From NCBI GenBank assembly GCA_900556785.1, contig USQK01000059.1, forward strand, positions 1-9,906: a DNA stretch of 9,906 bases, written 5' to 3'. Each line of letters opens with the position of its first letter. Position 1 is the stretch's first letter. The notes beneath the pieces were generated by a model. It searched no databases, was not told where the DNA came from, and saw only the letters and a list, made by a program, of their open reading frames with translations. Positions 1-6,356 of the stretch are shown here, one piece after another. The stretch is from an uncultured Veillonella sp. GTDB taxonomy: Bacteria; Bacillota; Negativicutes; Veillonellales; Veillonellaceae. The translations under genes were made by a program, and so were the position numbers.

Positions 1-94
1 AGCCGATACGCGGATCTTTCAATCCGCGCATCAACATTTGACTTACCTCTTGTTTGATGAATTCTTGTAGTTTTCTGACACGAACGTCACTCAT
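1..94 (-). CDS. rbfA: Ribosome-binding factor A, N-terminal 31 residues (runs off left edge)
   Basis: RbfA is a small cold-shock-type factor that binds the 30S subunit and helps mature the 5' end of 16S rRNA. Only the first 31 codons are in the window, and the rest lies beyond base 1. The visible peptide starts MSDVRVRKLQEFI and ends in KDPRIG, which matches the family's hallmark N-terminus (basic helix, then a K-D-P-R-I-G turn). This stretch was too short and partial to stand out as an ORF and was read by hand. The ATG at 94-92 follows an AGGAGG with a 5-base spacer, and that site overlaps the infB stop codon, so the two genes are probably translationally coupled. It is the last visible gene of the rimP-nusA-infB operon, its usual place in Firmicutes. 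Identity is secure despite the short fragment. Confidence 0.9.
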   Translation of the reverse strand, partial: MSDVRVRKLQEFIKQEVSQMLMRGLKDPRIG

Positions 95-99
95 ATAAA

Positions 100-105
100 C
101 CTCCT
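100..105 (-). promoter_or_regulatory. rbfA ribosome binding site overlapping the infB stop
   Basis: AGGAGG on the minus strand lies 5 bases before the rbfA ATG. Its first bases are part of the infB TAG stop (104-106). Ribosomes terminating on infB therefore sit directly on the rbfA initiation site, a standard arrangement for coupled translation. Confidence 0.85.
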
Positions 106-2554
106 ATATTTGAGGTGCAACTTCTTCCATCAAGTACGCTTCAATTACGTCGCCTTCCTTGATGTCGCGGTAACCTTCTAAGGAGATACCACATTCGAAG
201 GATGTTTTAACTTCTTTTACTTCGTCTTTGAATCGACGTAAAGAGTCAACCTTACCTTCAAATACAACAATACCATCACGGATCAAACGTACTTCAGAAT
301 CGTTAGTAATACGACCTTCTGTTACATAAGAACCGGCAACGATAGCTTTAGGTGTAGAAATAACTTGACGTACCTCGGCACGCCCAACGACAACCTCTTT
401 AAATTGAGGAGCCAACATACCACGCATCGCAGACTCAACGTCATTAATAGCATCGTAGATTACGCGATATGTACGAAGGTCAACTTTTTCATTCTCAGCA
501 GCGCGACGTACATTAGCATCAGGACGTACATTGAAGCCCATAACGATTGCATTAGATGCAGAAGCCAACATGATATCGGATTCATTAATAGCACCTACTG
601 CAGCATGAACGATAACGATACGTACTTCAGGGTTTTTAATGCCTTCCAAGGATTGACGTAATGCTTCTACAGAGCCTTGAACGTCTGCTTTAATGATGAT
701 ATTAAGATCTTTTAACTCACCTTGTTGAATTTGGTTGAAGATATCATCCAATGTAACTTTGTGAGTAGCTTGCAATTCTTGAACGCGTTGTTTAGCAATA
801 CGTTTTTCTGCGATTGCACGTGCTTCGTTATCATCCATACCATTGATGATTTCACCAGCTTGTGGAACTTCTGAGAAGCCCAAGATTTCAACTGGCATAG
901 AAGGACGAGCTACTTTTACCTTTTCACCGCGTTCATTTGTCATGGCACGTACTTTACCATAAGCAGTACCAGCAAGTACAGTATCACCTACACGAAGGGA
1001 ACCTTTTTGTACTAATACGGTACATACAGCACCACGACCTTTATCAAGTTGAGCCTCGATAACTACGCCGTAAGCTTTACGGTTAGGGTTCGCTTTTAAT
1101 TCCATAACCTCTGCTACGAGTAAGATATTTTCGAGCAAGTCGTCGATACCTTGTTTTTGTTTAGCAGAAACTGGAACCATGATTACATCGCCGCCCCATT
1201 CTTCTGGTAAAAGGCCATGTTCAGACAATTGTTGTTTAACATGATCTGGGTTAGCACCTGGTTTATCCATTTTGTTGATAGCAACAATAATTGGTACATC
1301 TGCAGATTTAGCATGGTTTATGGCTTCAATTGTTTGAGGCATTACACCATCATCAGCAGCTACTACAAGAACTGCGATATCTGTAGATTTAGCACCGCGA
1401 AGACGCATAGCTGTAAAAGCTTCATGGCCTGGAGTATCAAGGAATGTAATTTTATTATCGTTGTAACGAACTTGGTAGGCACCGATATGTTGAGTGATAC
1501 CACCTGCTTCGCCAGCTGTTACATTAGTTTGGCGAATTACGTCCAACAAGGATGTTTTACCATGGTCAACGTGGCCCATGATAGTTACTACTGGTGGACG
1601 AGGTTTCAATGTTTCTGGTGCATCTTCAATTTCAATAATATCAGTAGGATCTTCTTCAGGTTCTACTTCAGTTACAGTTACACCAAATTCTTCAGCTACG
1701 ATTGTAGCTGTATCAACATCAACCTCTTGGTTAATGCTAGCCATAACACCTAAAAGCATCAATTTTTTGATTATTTCAGATACTTCACGGCCCATTTTTT
1801 CAGCTAGTTCCTTAACAGTTAAAGGACCAGACAATTCAATTTCTGTAGCAATCGCTGCTTCAGCCTTACGTTCAGCCTCAGCTTTTTGTTGTAAGTACTG
1901 TTCATTACGATGTTTTACGCGATTCTTTTTCTTTTGCATAGATGTAGATAACAAGGATTGTGGGCGGTTATTACCACCTTTTTTATTTTTCTTGTTACGA
2001 CGATCATTGTTATTAGAATTGCGGTTATCATTGTTTCGATTATCGTTATTGCGATTATCATTATTACGCGCATCATTAGGACGACCATTGTTATTGCGGT
2101 TGTCATTATTGCGGTTATTATTGTTAGGGCGGTTGTTAGCGCGGTCACCAGATTGTTGGTTACCTTCGGATTTACGTGTAGGTTCAGAGATTTGTACATG
2201 ACGTACATTGCCCTTTTTATGGTCATTTTGTTTAGATTGATCGTCTTGTTTTTGACCACCTTGTTTACGATTATCCTTTTTCTGTTCGTTAGAACGATTT
2301 GGATTTTGTTGTTTATGTGGTGCAGCTTCTTGTTTATGTGCTGCTGTTGCAGCAGATTTTTGTTCTACCTTTTGTGTAGATTTAGGTGCTTCAGATTTCT
2401 TACCTAATTGTTTTTTTACAATATCATAACCTGAATCATCTACAGAATTCACTGCTTTCGTAACATTAATATTATGTTGTTGCAAGATAGAAATGACCTG
2501 CTTACTTTCTACGCCGAACTCTTTTGCGATTTCATGGACGCGCTTTTTGGACAT
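104..2554 (-). CDS. infB: Translation initiation factor IF-2
   Basis: IF2 is the cytosolic GTPase that delivers fMet-tRNA to the 30S subunit and promotes 50S joining. The 816-residue protein has a complete set of domains. Residues 2-50 are a first IF2_N helical module. Residues 50-210 are a low-complexity basic linker rich in Asn, Arg, Lys and Gln. Residues 243-298 are a second IF2_N module. The G domain runs from about 320 to 485, with G1 GHVDHGKT (327-334), the GGITQHIGA switch (351-359), DTPGH (373-377), NKMD (427-430) and SAK (463-465). Domain II, the linking region and the fMet-tRNA-binding C-terminal domain (roughly 715-816) follow. Every GTPase motif is intact. The ATG at 2554 is preceded by AAGGGGG and sits 15 bases after the ylxQ stop. 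The linker is the only unusual part and carries short peptide repeats. I saw no well-placed Shine-Dalgarno for an internal short form at Met206 or Met254. Confidence 0.98.
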   Translation of the reverse strand: MSKKRVHEIAKEFGVESKQVISILQQHNINVTKAVNSVDDSGYDIVKKQLGKKSEAPKSTQKVEQKSAATAAHKQEAAPHKQQNPNRSNEQKKDNRKQGGQKQDDQSKQNDHKKGNVRHVQISEPTRKSEGNQQSGDRANNRPNNNNRNNDNRNNNGRPNDARNNDNRNNDNRNNDNRNSNNNDRRNKKNKKGGNNRPQSLLSTSMQKKKNRVKHRNEQYLQQKAEAERKAEAAIATEIELSGPLTVKELAEKMGREVSEIIKKLMLLGVMASINQEVDVDTATIVAEEFGVTVTEVEPEEDPTDIIEIEDAPETLKPRPPVVTIMGHVDHGKTSLLDVIRQTNVTAGEAGGITQHIGAYQVRYNDNKITFLDTPGHEAFTAMRLRGAKSTDIAVLVVAADDGVMPQTIEAINHAKSADVPIIVAINKMDKPGANPDHVKQQLSEHGLLPEEWGGDVIMVPVSAKQKQGIDDLLENILLVAEVMELKANPNRKAYGVVIEAQLDKGRGAVCTVLVQKGSLRVGDTVLAGTAYGKVRAMTNERGEKVKVARPSMPVEILGFSEVPQAGEIINGMDDNEARAIAEKRIAKQRVQELQATHKVTLDDIFNQIQQGELKDLNIIIKADVQGSVEALRQSLEGIKNPEVRIVIVHAAVGAINESDIMLASASNAIVMGFNVRPDANVRRAAENEKVDLRTYRVIYDAINDVESAMRGMLAPQFKEVVVGRAEVRQVISTPKAIVAGSYVTEGRITNDSEVRLIRDGIVVFEGKVDSLRRFKDEVKEVKTSFECGISLEGYRDIKEGDVIEAYLMEEVAPQI
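2024..2068 (-). repeat. Tandem RNNDN-coding repeats in the infB linker
   Basis: Three head-to-tail 15-base units encode Arg-Asn-Asn-Asp-Asn at IF2 residues 163-177. A fourth isolated unit is at 2099-2113 (residues 148-152). The units differ at synonymous positions: Arg is CGT, CGC, CGA and CGC, and Asn alternates AAT/AAC. They are therefore not fresh slippage products. They lie in the flexible, basic linker between the two IF2_N modules. Confidence 0.85.
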
Positions 2555-2569
2555 CTACATACCCCCTTA

Positions 2570-2875
2570 TTATCGATCAATCTCTTTTACTATTGCCTTT
2601 GCAAACCCATCATCTAGTACGGCGACTACAACCCTAACTTCTTTACCAATGGCAGTTCCTAACGCCTCTTTATTGGCAATACTATGAAGTGGAATCTGAT
2701 GTGTTTCTGCTAATTGAGTATATTTCTTTTCATTGTTGGCTGCACAGTCACCAGCGAGAAGTACCAATTTTGGTTCTTTTCTCTTTATAGCCTTTTCTAC
2801 GATAAAATCACCAGAAATAACCTTGCCTGCTCGTTGTGCTAAACCTAAGAGATTCAAAATTTTATCTTCATTCAT
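2570..2875 (-). CDS. ylxQ: L7Ae-family RNA-binding protein YlxQ
   Basis: This is a 101-residue single-domain protein of the L7Ae/L30e/Gadd45 fold, whose members bind kink-turn or related RNA. The YlxQ branch is found between ylxR and infB in Firmicutes, and its exact RNA target is not settled. Family signatures are visible: LLGLAQRAGKVISG (9-22), a hydrophobic strand then AGDCAANNEKKY (41-52), and LGTAIGK followed by a Val-rich strand (72-86). The length is normal. The ATG at 2875 is 12 bases after the ylxR stop and in the same reading frame, with an in-frame TAA immediately upstream fixing the start. Unlike its neighbours it has no clear purine-rich ribosome binding site, which suggests reinitiation by ribosomes finishing ylxR. 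Confidence 0.92.
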   Translation of the reverse strand: MNEDKILNLLGLAQRAGKVISGDFIVEKAIKRKEPKLVLLAGDCAANNEKKYTQLAETHQIPLHSIANKEALGTAIGKEVRVVVAVLDDGFAKAIVKEIDR

Positions 2876-2887
2876 GTATATCAGTGA

Positions 2888-3157
2888 TTACTCATGCTCT
2901 TGTAAATCACGTTGTAACGCTTCGTATATCTCTTTCGATACACTATGCTTTAGTGACCGTTCTAATCGTTTTGCCTTATAGGCTTGTTCAAAGCACGACA
3001 TGGATTCACATAGATAGGCTCCACGTCCTGGTGCTTTACCAGTACGATCAATACTGATGTTACCGTCTGGGCTCAAGGCTACGCGAATCAATTCACGTTT
3101 TACCTTTGGCTCACCACATCCTACACAGGTGCGCATAGGTTGGGATTTCGGTTTCAT
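2888..3157 (-). CDS. ylxR: YlxR/RnpM (DUF448) RNA-binding protein
   Basis: This is an 89-residue basic protein of the YlxR family. The Bacillus subtilis member, also called RnpM, has been described as binding the RNA of RNase P; that role is carried over by homology only. The signature MRTCVGCGEPKVKREL (8-23) and GRGAYLC (44-50) are both present. Four cysteines are arranged as a CxxC (11 and 14) and a later pair (50 and 55), which could form a metal site. The ATG at 3157 lies 2 bases after the nusA stop, with a GGAG site at 3165-3168 inside the nusA end, so translation is likely coupled. Met8 is a possible alternative start that would keep the whole domain, but the spacing of the GGAG favours the first ATG. 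Confidence 0.94.
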   Translation of the reverse strand: MKPKSQPMRTCVGCGEPKVKRELIRVALSPDGNISIDRTGKAPGRGAYLCESMSCFEQAYKAKRLERSLKHSVSKEIYEALQRDLQEHE

Positions 3158-3159
3158 GA

Positions 3160-4236
3160 CTATTCTCCATCCTCAGCATTGCCAAAACCTGCAAAAGGTT
3201 CTTCAGCTGCTTGAGTTTCACTCTTAATATCGATTTTCCAGTTAGTTAATTTGGCTGCTAATCGAGCATTTTGACCAGCTTTACCAATTGCTAAGGATAA
3301 TTGATAATCAGGAACTACAACGTAAGAGGATTTTTCTTCTTCACTTACATCAACAGATACAACCTTTGCTGGACTCAAAGAGTTTGCGATATAAATTGCT
3401 GGATCTTCATCCCATTTAACGATATCAATCTTTTCATCATGTAACTCATCAACGATATGTTGTACACGTTGACCTTTAGGACCTACGCAAGCACCTACTG
3501 GGTCAACATTTTCATCGCGGCTATAAACAGCAATCTTAGAACGCATACCTGGCTCACGAGCTACAGATTTTAGCTCTACCACACCTTCATAAATTTCTGG
3601 TACCTCTAATTCAAAGAGGCGTTTTAATAAACCAGGATGTGTGCGGGAAATCATGATTTGAGGCCCTTTCGTAGTTTTCTTAACCTCTACGATATAGCAT
3701 TTAATACGATCTCCTTCGCGATATGTTTCTGTAGCAATTTGCTCAGTAGGAGGCAAGATTGCTTCTGTTTTACCTAAATTGATAAATACATTTTTACCTT
3801 CAACACGTGTAATAACGCCAGTAATGATATCGCCTTCTCGGCTATAGTATTCTTCATATACTACGCTGCGTTCAGCCTCTTTCAAACGTTGAATAAGCAT
3901 TTGTTTTGCAGTATGGGCAGCACTACGACCAAAGTTAGCAGGAGTTACATCGACTTCTACTACATCACCAATCTCAAAACGCTTATCTTTTTTGCGAGCA
4001 TCTAACAAGCTAATTTCGGTTTCAGGCAATTCAACAGTTTCCACAACTTGTTTTTTGGCCATTACTTTATAAACACCTGTTTCGCGGTCAATCACAACGT
4101 ACGCATCTGGATTAGATGTTGGTTCTTTGCGATATGCTTGCAGTAATGCAGCCTCTAAGGATTCAAAAATAACCTCAGGAGCAAAACCTTTTTGTTTTGT
4201 AAGCACCATTACCGCTTGAATTAATTCTTGACTCAC
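3160..4236 (-). CDS. nusA: Transcription termination/antitermination protein NusA
   Basis: NusA binds RNA polymerase near the RNA exit channel and modulates pausing, intrinsic termination and antitermination. The 358-residue protein has the compact Gram-positive layout. It comprises an N-terminal polymerase-binding domain (1-125), an S1 domain (about 135-200, starting EGDIITGVITRVEG), KH1 with the GACVGPKGQRV loop (248-258), and KH2 with AIGKAGQNARLAAKL (316-330). It then stops after a short acidic tail (AEEP...EDGE), without the acidic repeats of E. coli NusA. The start is a GTG, at 4236, with GGAGG 7 bases upstream. No ATG matches the known N-terminus. It lies 17 bases after rimP and 2 bases before ylxR, in the conserved operon order. 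Confidence 0.97.
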   Translation of the reverse strand: MSQELIQAVMVLTKQKGFAPEVIFESLEAALLQAYRKEPTSNPDAYVVIDRETGVYKVMAKKQVVETVELPETEISLLDARKKDKRFEIGDVVEVDVTPANFGRSAAHTAKQMLIQRLKEAERSVVYEEYYSREGDIITGVITRVEGKNVFINLGKTEAILPPTEQIATETYREGDRIKCYIVEVKKTTKGPQIMISRTHPGLLKRLFELEVPEIYEGVVELKSVAREPGMRSKIAVYSRDENVDPVGACVGPKGQRVQHIVDELHDEKIDIVKWDEDPAIYIANSLSPAKVVSVDVSEEEKSSYVVVPDYQLSLAIGKAGQNARLAAKLTNWKIDIKSETQAAEEPFAGFGNAEDGE

Positions 4237-4243
4237 TCGTATG

Positions 4244-4248
4244 CCTCC
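4244..4248 (-). promoter_or_regulatory. nusA ribosome binding site supporting a GTG start
   Basis: GGAGG on the minus strand lies 7 bases before GTG at 4236-4234. It decides the non-ATG start of nusA, since the next in-frame ATG (codon 10) would cut into the polymerase-binding helix. Confidence 0.8.
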
Positions 4249-4253
4249 ATATA

Positions 4254-4712
4254 TTAAAAATCAAGATGTAATCGAATTTGTGCAATGGCAGACCGTTCGA
4301 ATGTCATGCTTTCACCATTGATAGTAAAATCGATAGTTGTATCTGTAAAACCTTCTAATACACCAGTAAATTGCTTACTGCCATTAATCGGTTTAAATAG
4401 TTGGATATCAACATCACGACCATTATAGCGAACCAAATCCTTATCCTTCTTAAGAACTCGATCTAGGCCTGGAGAAGATACTTCCAATAAATAGTTTTCC
4501 GTAATTGGATCTTTTTCGTCGAGCACAGCACTTAGTTTTTCGCTAACCAACTGACAGTCATCCAAATCTACACCACCTGGCTTGTCGAGATAGACACGTA
4601 AATACCAATCGCGTTCACGAACGTAATCTACATCGACTAGTTCCATTTCGGTGCCGGCTATAATACCTTCAACTACAGAGGATACAAATTCCTCTACTGC
4701 TTCTCTCTTCAT
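4254..4712 (-). CDS. rimP: Ribosome maturation factor RimP
   Basis: RimP binds the 30S subunit and assists late assembly around S12 and S19. From the ATG at 4712 the protein is 152 residues, normal for the family. The N-terminal alpha/beta domain (1-72) contains ELVDVDYVRERDWYLRVYLD. The signature EVSSPGLDR (77-85) follows, and the C-terminal SH3-like barrel occupies about 90-152. A longer reading from GTG at 4766 would add 18 residues, but AAGGAGG at 4721-4727 lies inside that extension, 8 bases before the 4712 ATG. The ATG at 4718 would be only 2 bases from that site. I therefore call 4712. It is the first gene of the operon that continues through nusA, ylxR, ylxQ, infB and rbfA. A probable promoter and a hairpin lie in its 262-base upstream gap. 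Confidence 0.95.
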   Translation of the reverse strand: MKREAVEEFVSSVVEGIIAGTEMELVDVDYVRERDWYLRVYLDKPGGVDLDDCQLVSEKLSAVLDEKDPITENYLLEVSSPGLDRVLKKDKDLVRYNGRDVDIQLFKPINGSKQFTGVLEGFTDTTIDFTINGESMTFERSAIAQIRLHLDF

Positions 4713-4720
4713 AGCCATCG

Positions 4721-4727
4721 CCTCCTT
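4721..4727 (-). promoter_or_regulatory. rimP ribosome binding site that fixes the start
   Basis: AAGGAGG, a near-perfect match to the 16S tail, lies 8 bases from the ATG at 4712. It argues against the longer GTG-initiated reading beginning at 4766. Confidence 0.85.
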
Positions 4728-4791
4728 CATTACTACATCTTGTATATATCTCTTGATTACAAACACCTTAAAATTAGGCTAATCATAAATG

Positions 4792-4817
4792 AAAGAGTGG
4801 ACATAAGCCCACTCTTT
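4792..4817 (-). terminator. 9-bp hairpin upstream of rimP: terminator or leader attenuator
   Basis: On the minus strand AAAGAGTGG, an 8-base loop and CCACTCTTT form a perfect 9-bp stem. It is followed by a broken U-rich tail (CATTTATGATT after the stem). It could end transcription arriving from the unrecognised gene at 4975-5670. If the promoter called at 4845-4873 is used, the hairpin instead lies about 20 bases into the rimP-nusA operon leader. The tail is a poor U-tract and the stem is only moderately GC, so strong termination is doubtful. Confidence 0.5.
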
Positions 4818-4844
4818 TAAAAGATTTATATAAAAGTCATATAT

Positions 4845-4873
4845 AGTATATCACATTTACTGTGTATATACAA
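4845..4873 (-). promoter_or_regulatory. Probable promoter of the rimP-nusA-infB operon
   Basis: On the minus strand TTGTAT (4873-4868) and TATACT (4850-4845) are separated by exactly 17 bases. TG sits one base before the -10, giving an extended -10 (TGATATACT). Transcription would begin near 4838, leaving a leader of about 125 bases to the rimP ATG. A weaker alternative, TTGGTT-18-TAGAAT, lies at 4903-4874. The rest of the gap (roughly 4905-4974) is AT-rich with nothing I can name. Confidence 0.6.
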
Positions 4874-4974
4874 ATTCTACGCTTTCTTATGGGCTTTAAC
4901 CAAACATTCCCACTTAGATTATTTCATATAATATAAAATAACTCAAAAAATAGCATAGTCACACTTTACAATTA

Positions 4975-5670
4975 TTAGTCAACCCGCTCATTTAACCCTT
5001 TTAATATAGGACCTAGATGCTCACGAAGAACAGCGGTTAAATCAACTAAATTTTTAGCATCTAAATGATGGTCTATTTCAGGATAGTTTTTATAACGAAG
5101 CTCTGCAAAGTACTCATCACGTAATTCGTTATAATATAGCAATAATCCAGTACATTCATCCATCTTACGATATTCACCGATAATAAAAGAACCATTAATC
5201 ATCCGAATTCCGTGAGCTGGATTAACATCACATATAAAACCTTCCAATTCTTTAGGCATGACCTCTGAAAAATCCCATTCAGGTATTCCTCGGCGACGAT
5301 ACGTAAAGGTAAAGTTATTCTCTGGCTCGATTAACATATTAGTTAAACCTTTGACACATCGATCTTGTAACCCCTTCCAGAACGACTCTAAATCAGCCCG
5401 TACAAACGAAATATCCACAAAGGAAAAGAGTGGCATTTCAATATGAACCGTATAGTCCTCTACCTCTTTATCATATAAGGCAGACCATCGCCACCCTAGA
5501 TCATTTTGATAATGGAAAATAGGTACCTTTAATACCTCTTCACCTGCTGTAAGGCGTTCAAGTAGCGCAGTGTAATCAGATTCATTGGATGCTACTAAGG
5601 TAAATCCCCCAATCTGCTGAGGCAACCATGAATAATCTAATGCTTTACAAGCTTCAATAATCGTTTCCAT
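4975..5670 (-). CDS. Unrecognised 231-residue protein coupled to the lytic transglycosylase
   Basis: I do not recognise a family. From the ATG at 5670 the protein is 231 residues, acidic overall, and rich in Trp, Tyr and Phe. It has no signal peptide and no membrane segment, so it is probably cytosolic. Its pattern suggests a mixed alpha/beta fold. Notable stretches are GWRWSALYD (59-67), a basic cluster YRRRGIPEWDF (124-134), and a glycine-bounded strand region INGSFIIGEYRK (158-169). It has four scattered cysteines (8, 105, 147, 173) and no obvious catalytic motif. A start four codons earlier (5682) is open, but GAGG at 5677-5680 sits 6 bases before the 5670 ATG, so the shorter form is preferred. 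Its first 17 bases overlap the end of the transglycosylase gene, which implies coupled translation and perhaps a related role in the envelope or its control. That link is inference from position only. Confidence 0.85.
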   Translation of the reverse strand: METIIEACKALDYSWLPQQIGGFTLVASNESDYTALLERLTAGEEVLKVPIFHYQNDLGWRWSALYDKEVEDYTVHIEMPLFSFVDISFVRADLESFWKGLQDRCVKGLTNMLIEPENNFTFTYRRRGIPEWDFSEVMPKELEGFICDVNPAHGIRMINGSFIIGEYRKMDECTGLLLYYNELRDEYFAELRYKNYPEIDHHLDAKNLVDLTAVLREHLGPILKGLNERVD

Positions 5671-6208
5671 ATAATGCCTCATATTTCTGTTGATACTGTA
5701 AAACAGCTTTTACATAGCTACGTGTTTCTGGAAATGGTATAGTATCAACCATGCCATTCCATTTATTCTCATTAAGCCAGGATTCAACATGGCCACGTCC
5801 CGCATTATACGCAGCTAATGCCTGCACCTCATCGCCATTAAATTCTTTTAATAAATGGCCTAGATACCATGTTCCTAACTCGATATTTGTTTCAGGCTCT
5901 TTTAGCTGACGATCTGTATAATTACCATGACCAACTTGTTGAGCAACCCAACGTGCTGTATCTGGCATGAGCTGCATCAATCCAAGAGCACCTGTTTCAG
6001 ACTCAGCAGTATTCTTATATTTGCTTTCAGCTAAGATAACACTAGCCACCAAGGATGGTGGAACCTGTTCCTTCTCAGCTGCAGCCATCACTACATCTCT
6101 ATAGTTAAAGGGGTACGCCACTTGACGCGCTAAAGGATCATCTAAATGAGCAAAATAAAACCACCCAAGTACGACGCAAGACAGCGCCGTTGCCGTTGCA
6201 CGTTTCAT
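5654..6208 (-). CDS. Membrane-anchored lytic transglycosylase, SLT family
   Basis: Soluble-lytic-transglycosylase-like enzymes cleave the MurNAc-GlcNAc bond of peptidoglycan, forming 1,6-anhydroMurNAc. The 184-residue protein has a very short basic start (MKR), then a hydrophobic stretch at 5-20, acting as a signal anchor or signal peptide. The SLT domain covers about 36-175. It shows the catalytic Glu61 in ILAESKY, GLMQLMPDTA (76-85), the AAYNAG motif (132-137), and PFPETRSYVKAVL (158-170). Length and motifs fit the small single-domain family (SltB/YjbJ-like) rather than the large E. coli Slt70. Cys11 in ALSC is not in a convincing lipobox. AAAGGGGG at 6213-6220 serves the ATG at 6208. It lies downstream of coaE with a 148-base gap containing its own promoter candidates, and overlaps the next gene by 17 bases. 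Confidence 0.93.
   Translation of the reverse strand: MKRATATALSCVVLGWFYFAHLDDPLARQVAYPFNYRDVVMAAAEKEQVPPSLVASVILAESKYKNTAESETGALGLMQLMPDTARWVAQQVGHGNYTDRQLKEPETNIELGTWYLGHLLKEFNGDEVQALAAYNAGRGHVESWLNENKWNGMVDTIPFPETRSYVKAVLQYQQKYEALYGNDY
5677..5680 (-). promoter_or_regulatory. Ribosome binding site inside the transglycosylase gene
   Basis: GAGG on the minus strand lies 6 bases before the ATG at 5670. It selects that start over the ATG at 5682, which has no purine-rich site ahead of it. The site lies within the last codons of the upstream gene. Confidence 0.65.
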
Positions 6209-6232
6209 AAATCCCCCTTTCTACATATAACT

Positions 6233-6262
6233 ACTATAACATTTACCATAATCTAGCTGTAA
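6233..6262 (-). promoter_or_regulatory. Candidate proximal promoter of the transglycosylase gene
   Basis: On the minus strand an extended -10 TGTTATAGT (6241-6233) is preceded, after 18 bases, by a weak -35 TTACAG (6262-6257). Transcription would begin about 17 bases ahead of the start codon, just upstream of the ribosome binding site. It is a plausible but unproven second start. Confidence 0.35.
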
Positions 6263-6302
6263 CCAAATGCTAGGATACTATAATACTAAATTTCATGGGC
6301 TT

Positions 6303-6311
6303 ATTATACCA
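6303..6311 (-). promoter_or_regulatory. Extended -10 promoter upstream of the transglycosylase gene
   Basis: TGGTATAAT on the minus strand is a perfect extended -10 element, 95 bases before the transglycosylase ATG and 48 bases past the coaE stop. No good -35 is found at 16-18 bases, as is common for extended -10 promoters. It would let the transglycosylase and the following gene be transcribed separately from polA-coaE. Confidence 0.55.
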
Positions 6312-6356
6312 TTTAATACTATTTTTTATATACCAATTTTGACACATCTATTGTTA

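Noticed and set aside
1217..1753. 178-codon plus-strand open frame opposite the IF2 G domain
   Set aside because: It is rich in Cys, Trp and Phe with no recognisable domain, and lies fully antisense to conserved GTPase motifs.
1494..2201. 235-codon open frame on the plus strand opposite infB
   Set aside because: It is the antisense shadow of the IF2 linker and G domain. The product is Leu/Arg/Ser-repetitive low-complexity sequence with no family features, while infB on the other strand is unmistakable.
1915..2259. 114-codon minus-strand frame within infB
   Set aside because: It is an out-of-frame reading of the Asn/Arg linker. Its Ile/Thr/Met-rich repeats simply mirror the linker repeats.
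4918..4940. AT-only near-palindrome after the unrecognised gene
   Set aside because: It contains almost only A and T in an AT-rich gap, so the symmetry is expected by chance and gives no stable hairpin or known site.
6253..6273. CTAGC/GCTAG inverted repeat downstream of coaE, considered as a terminator
   Set aside because: The stem is only 5 bp with an 11-base loop and no following U-tract, too weak to call.
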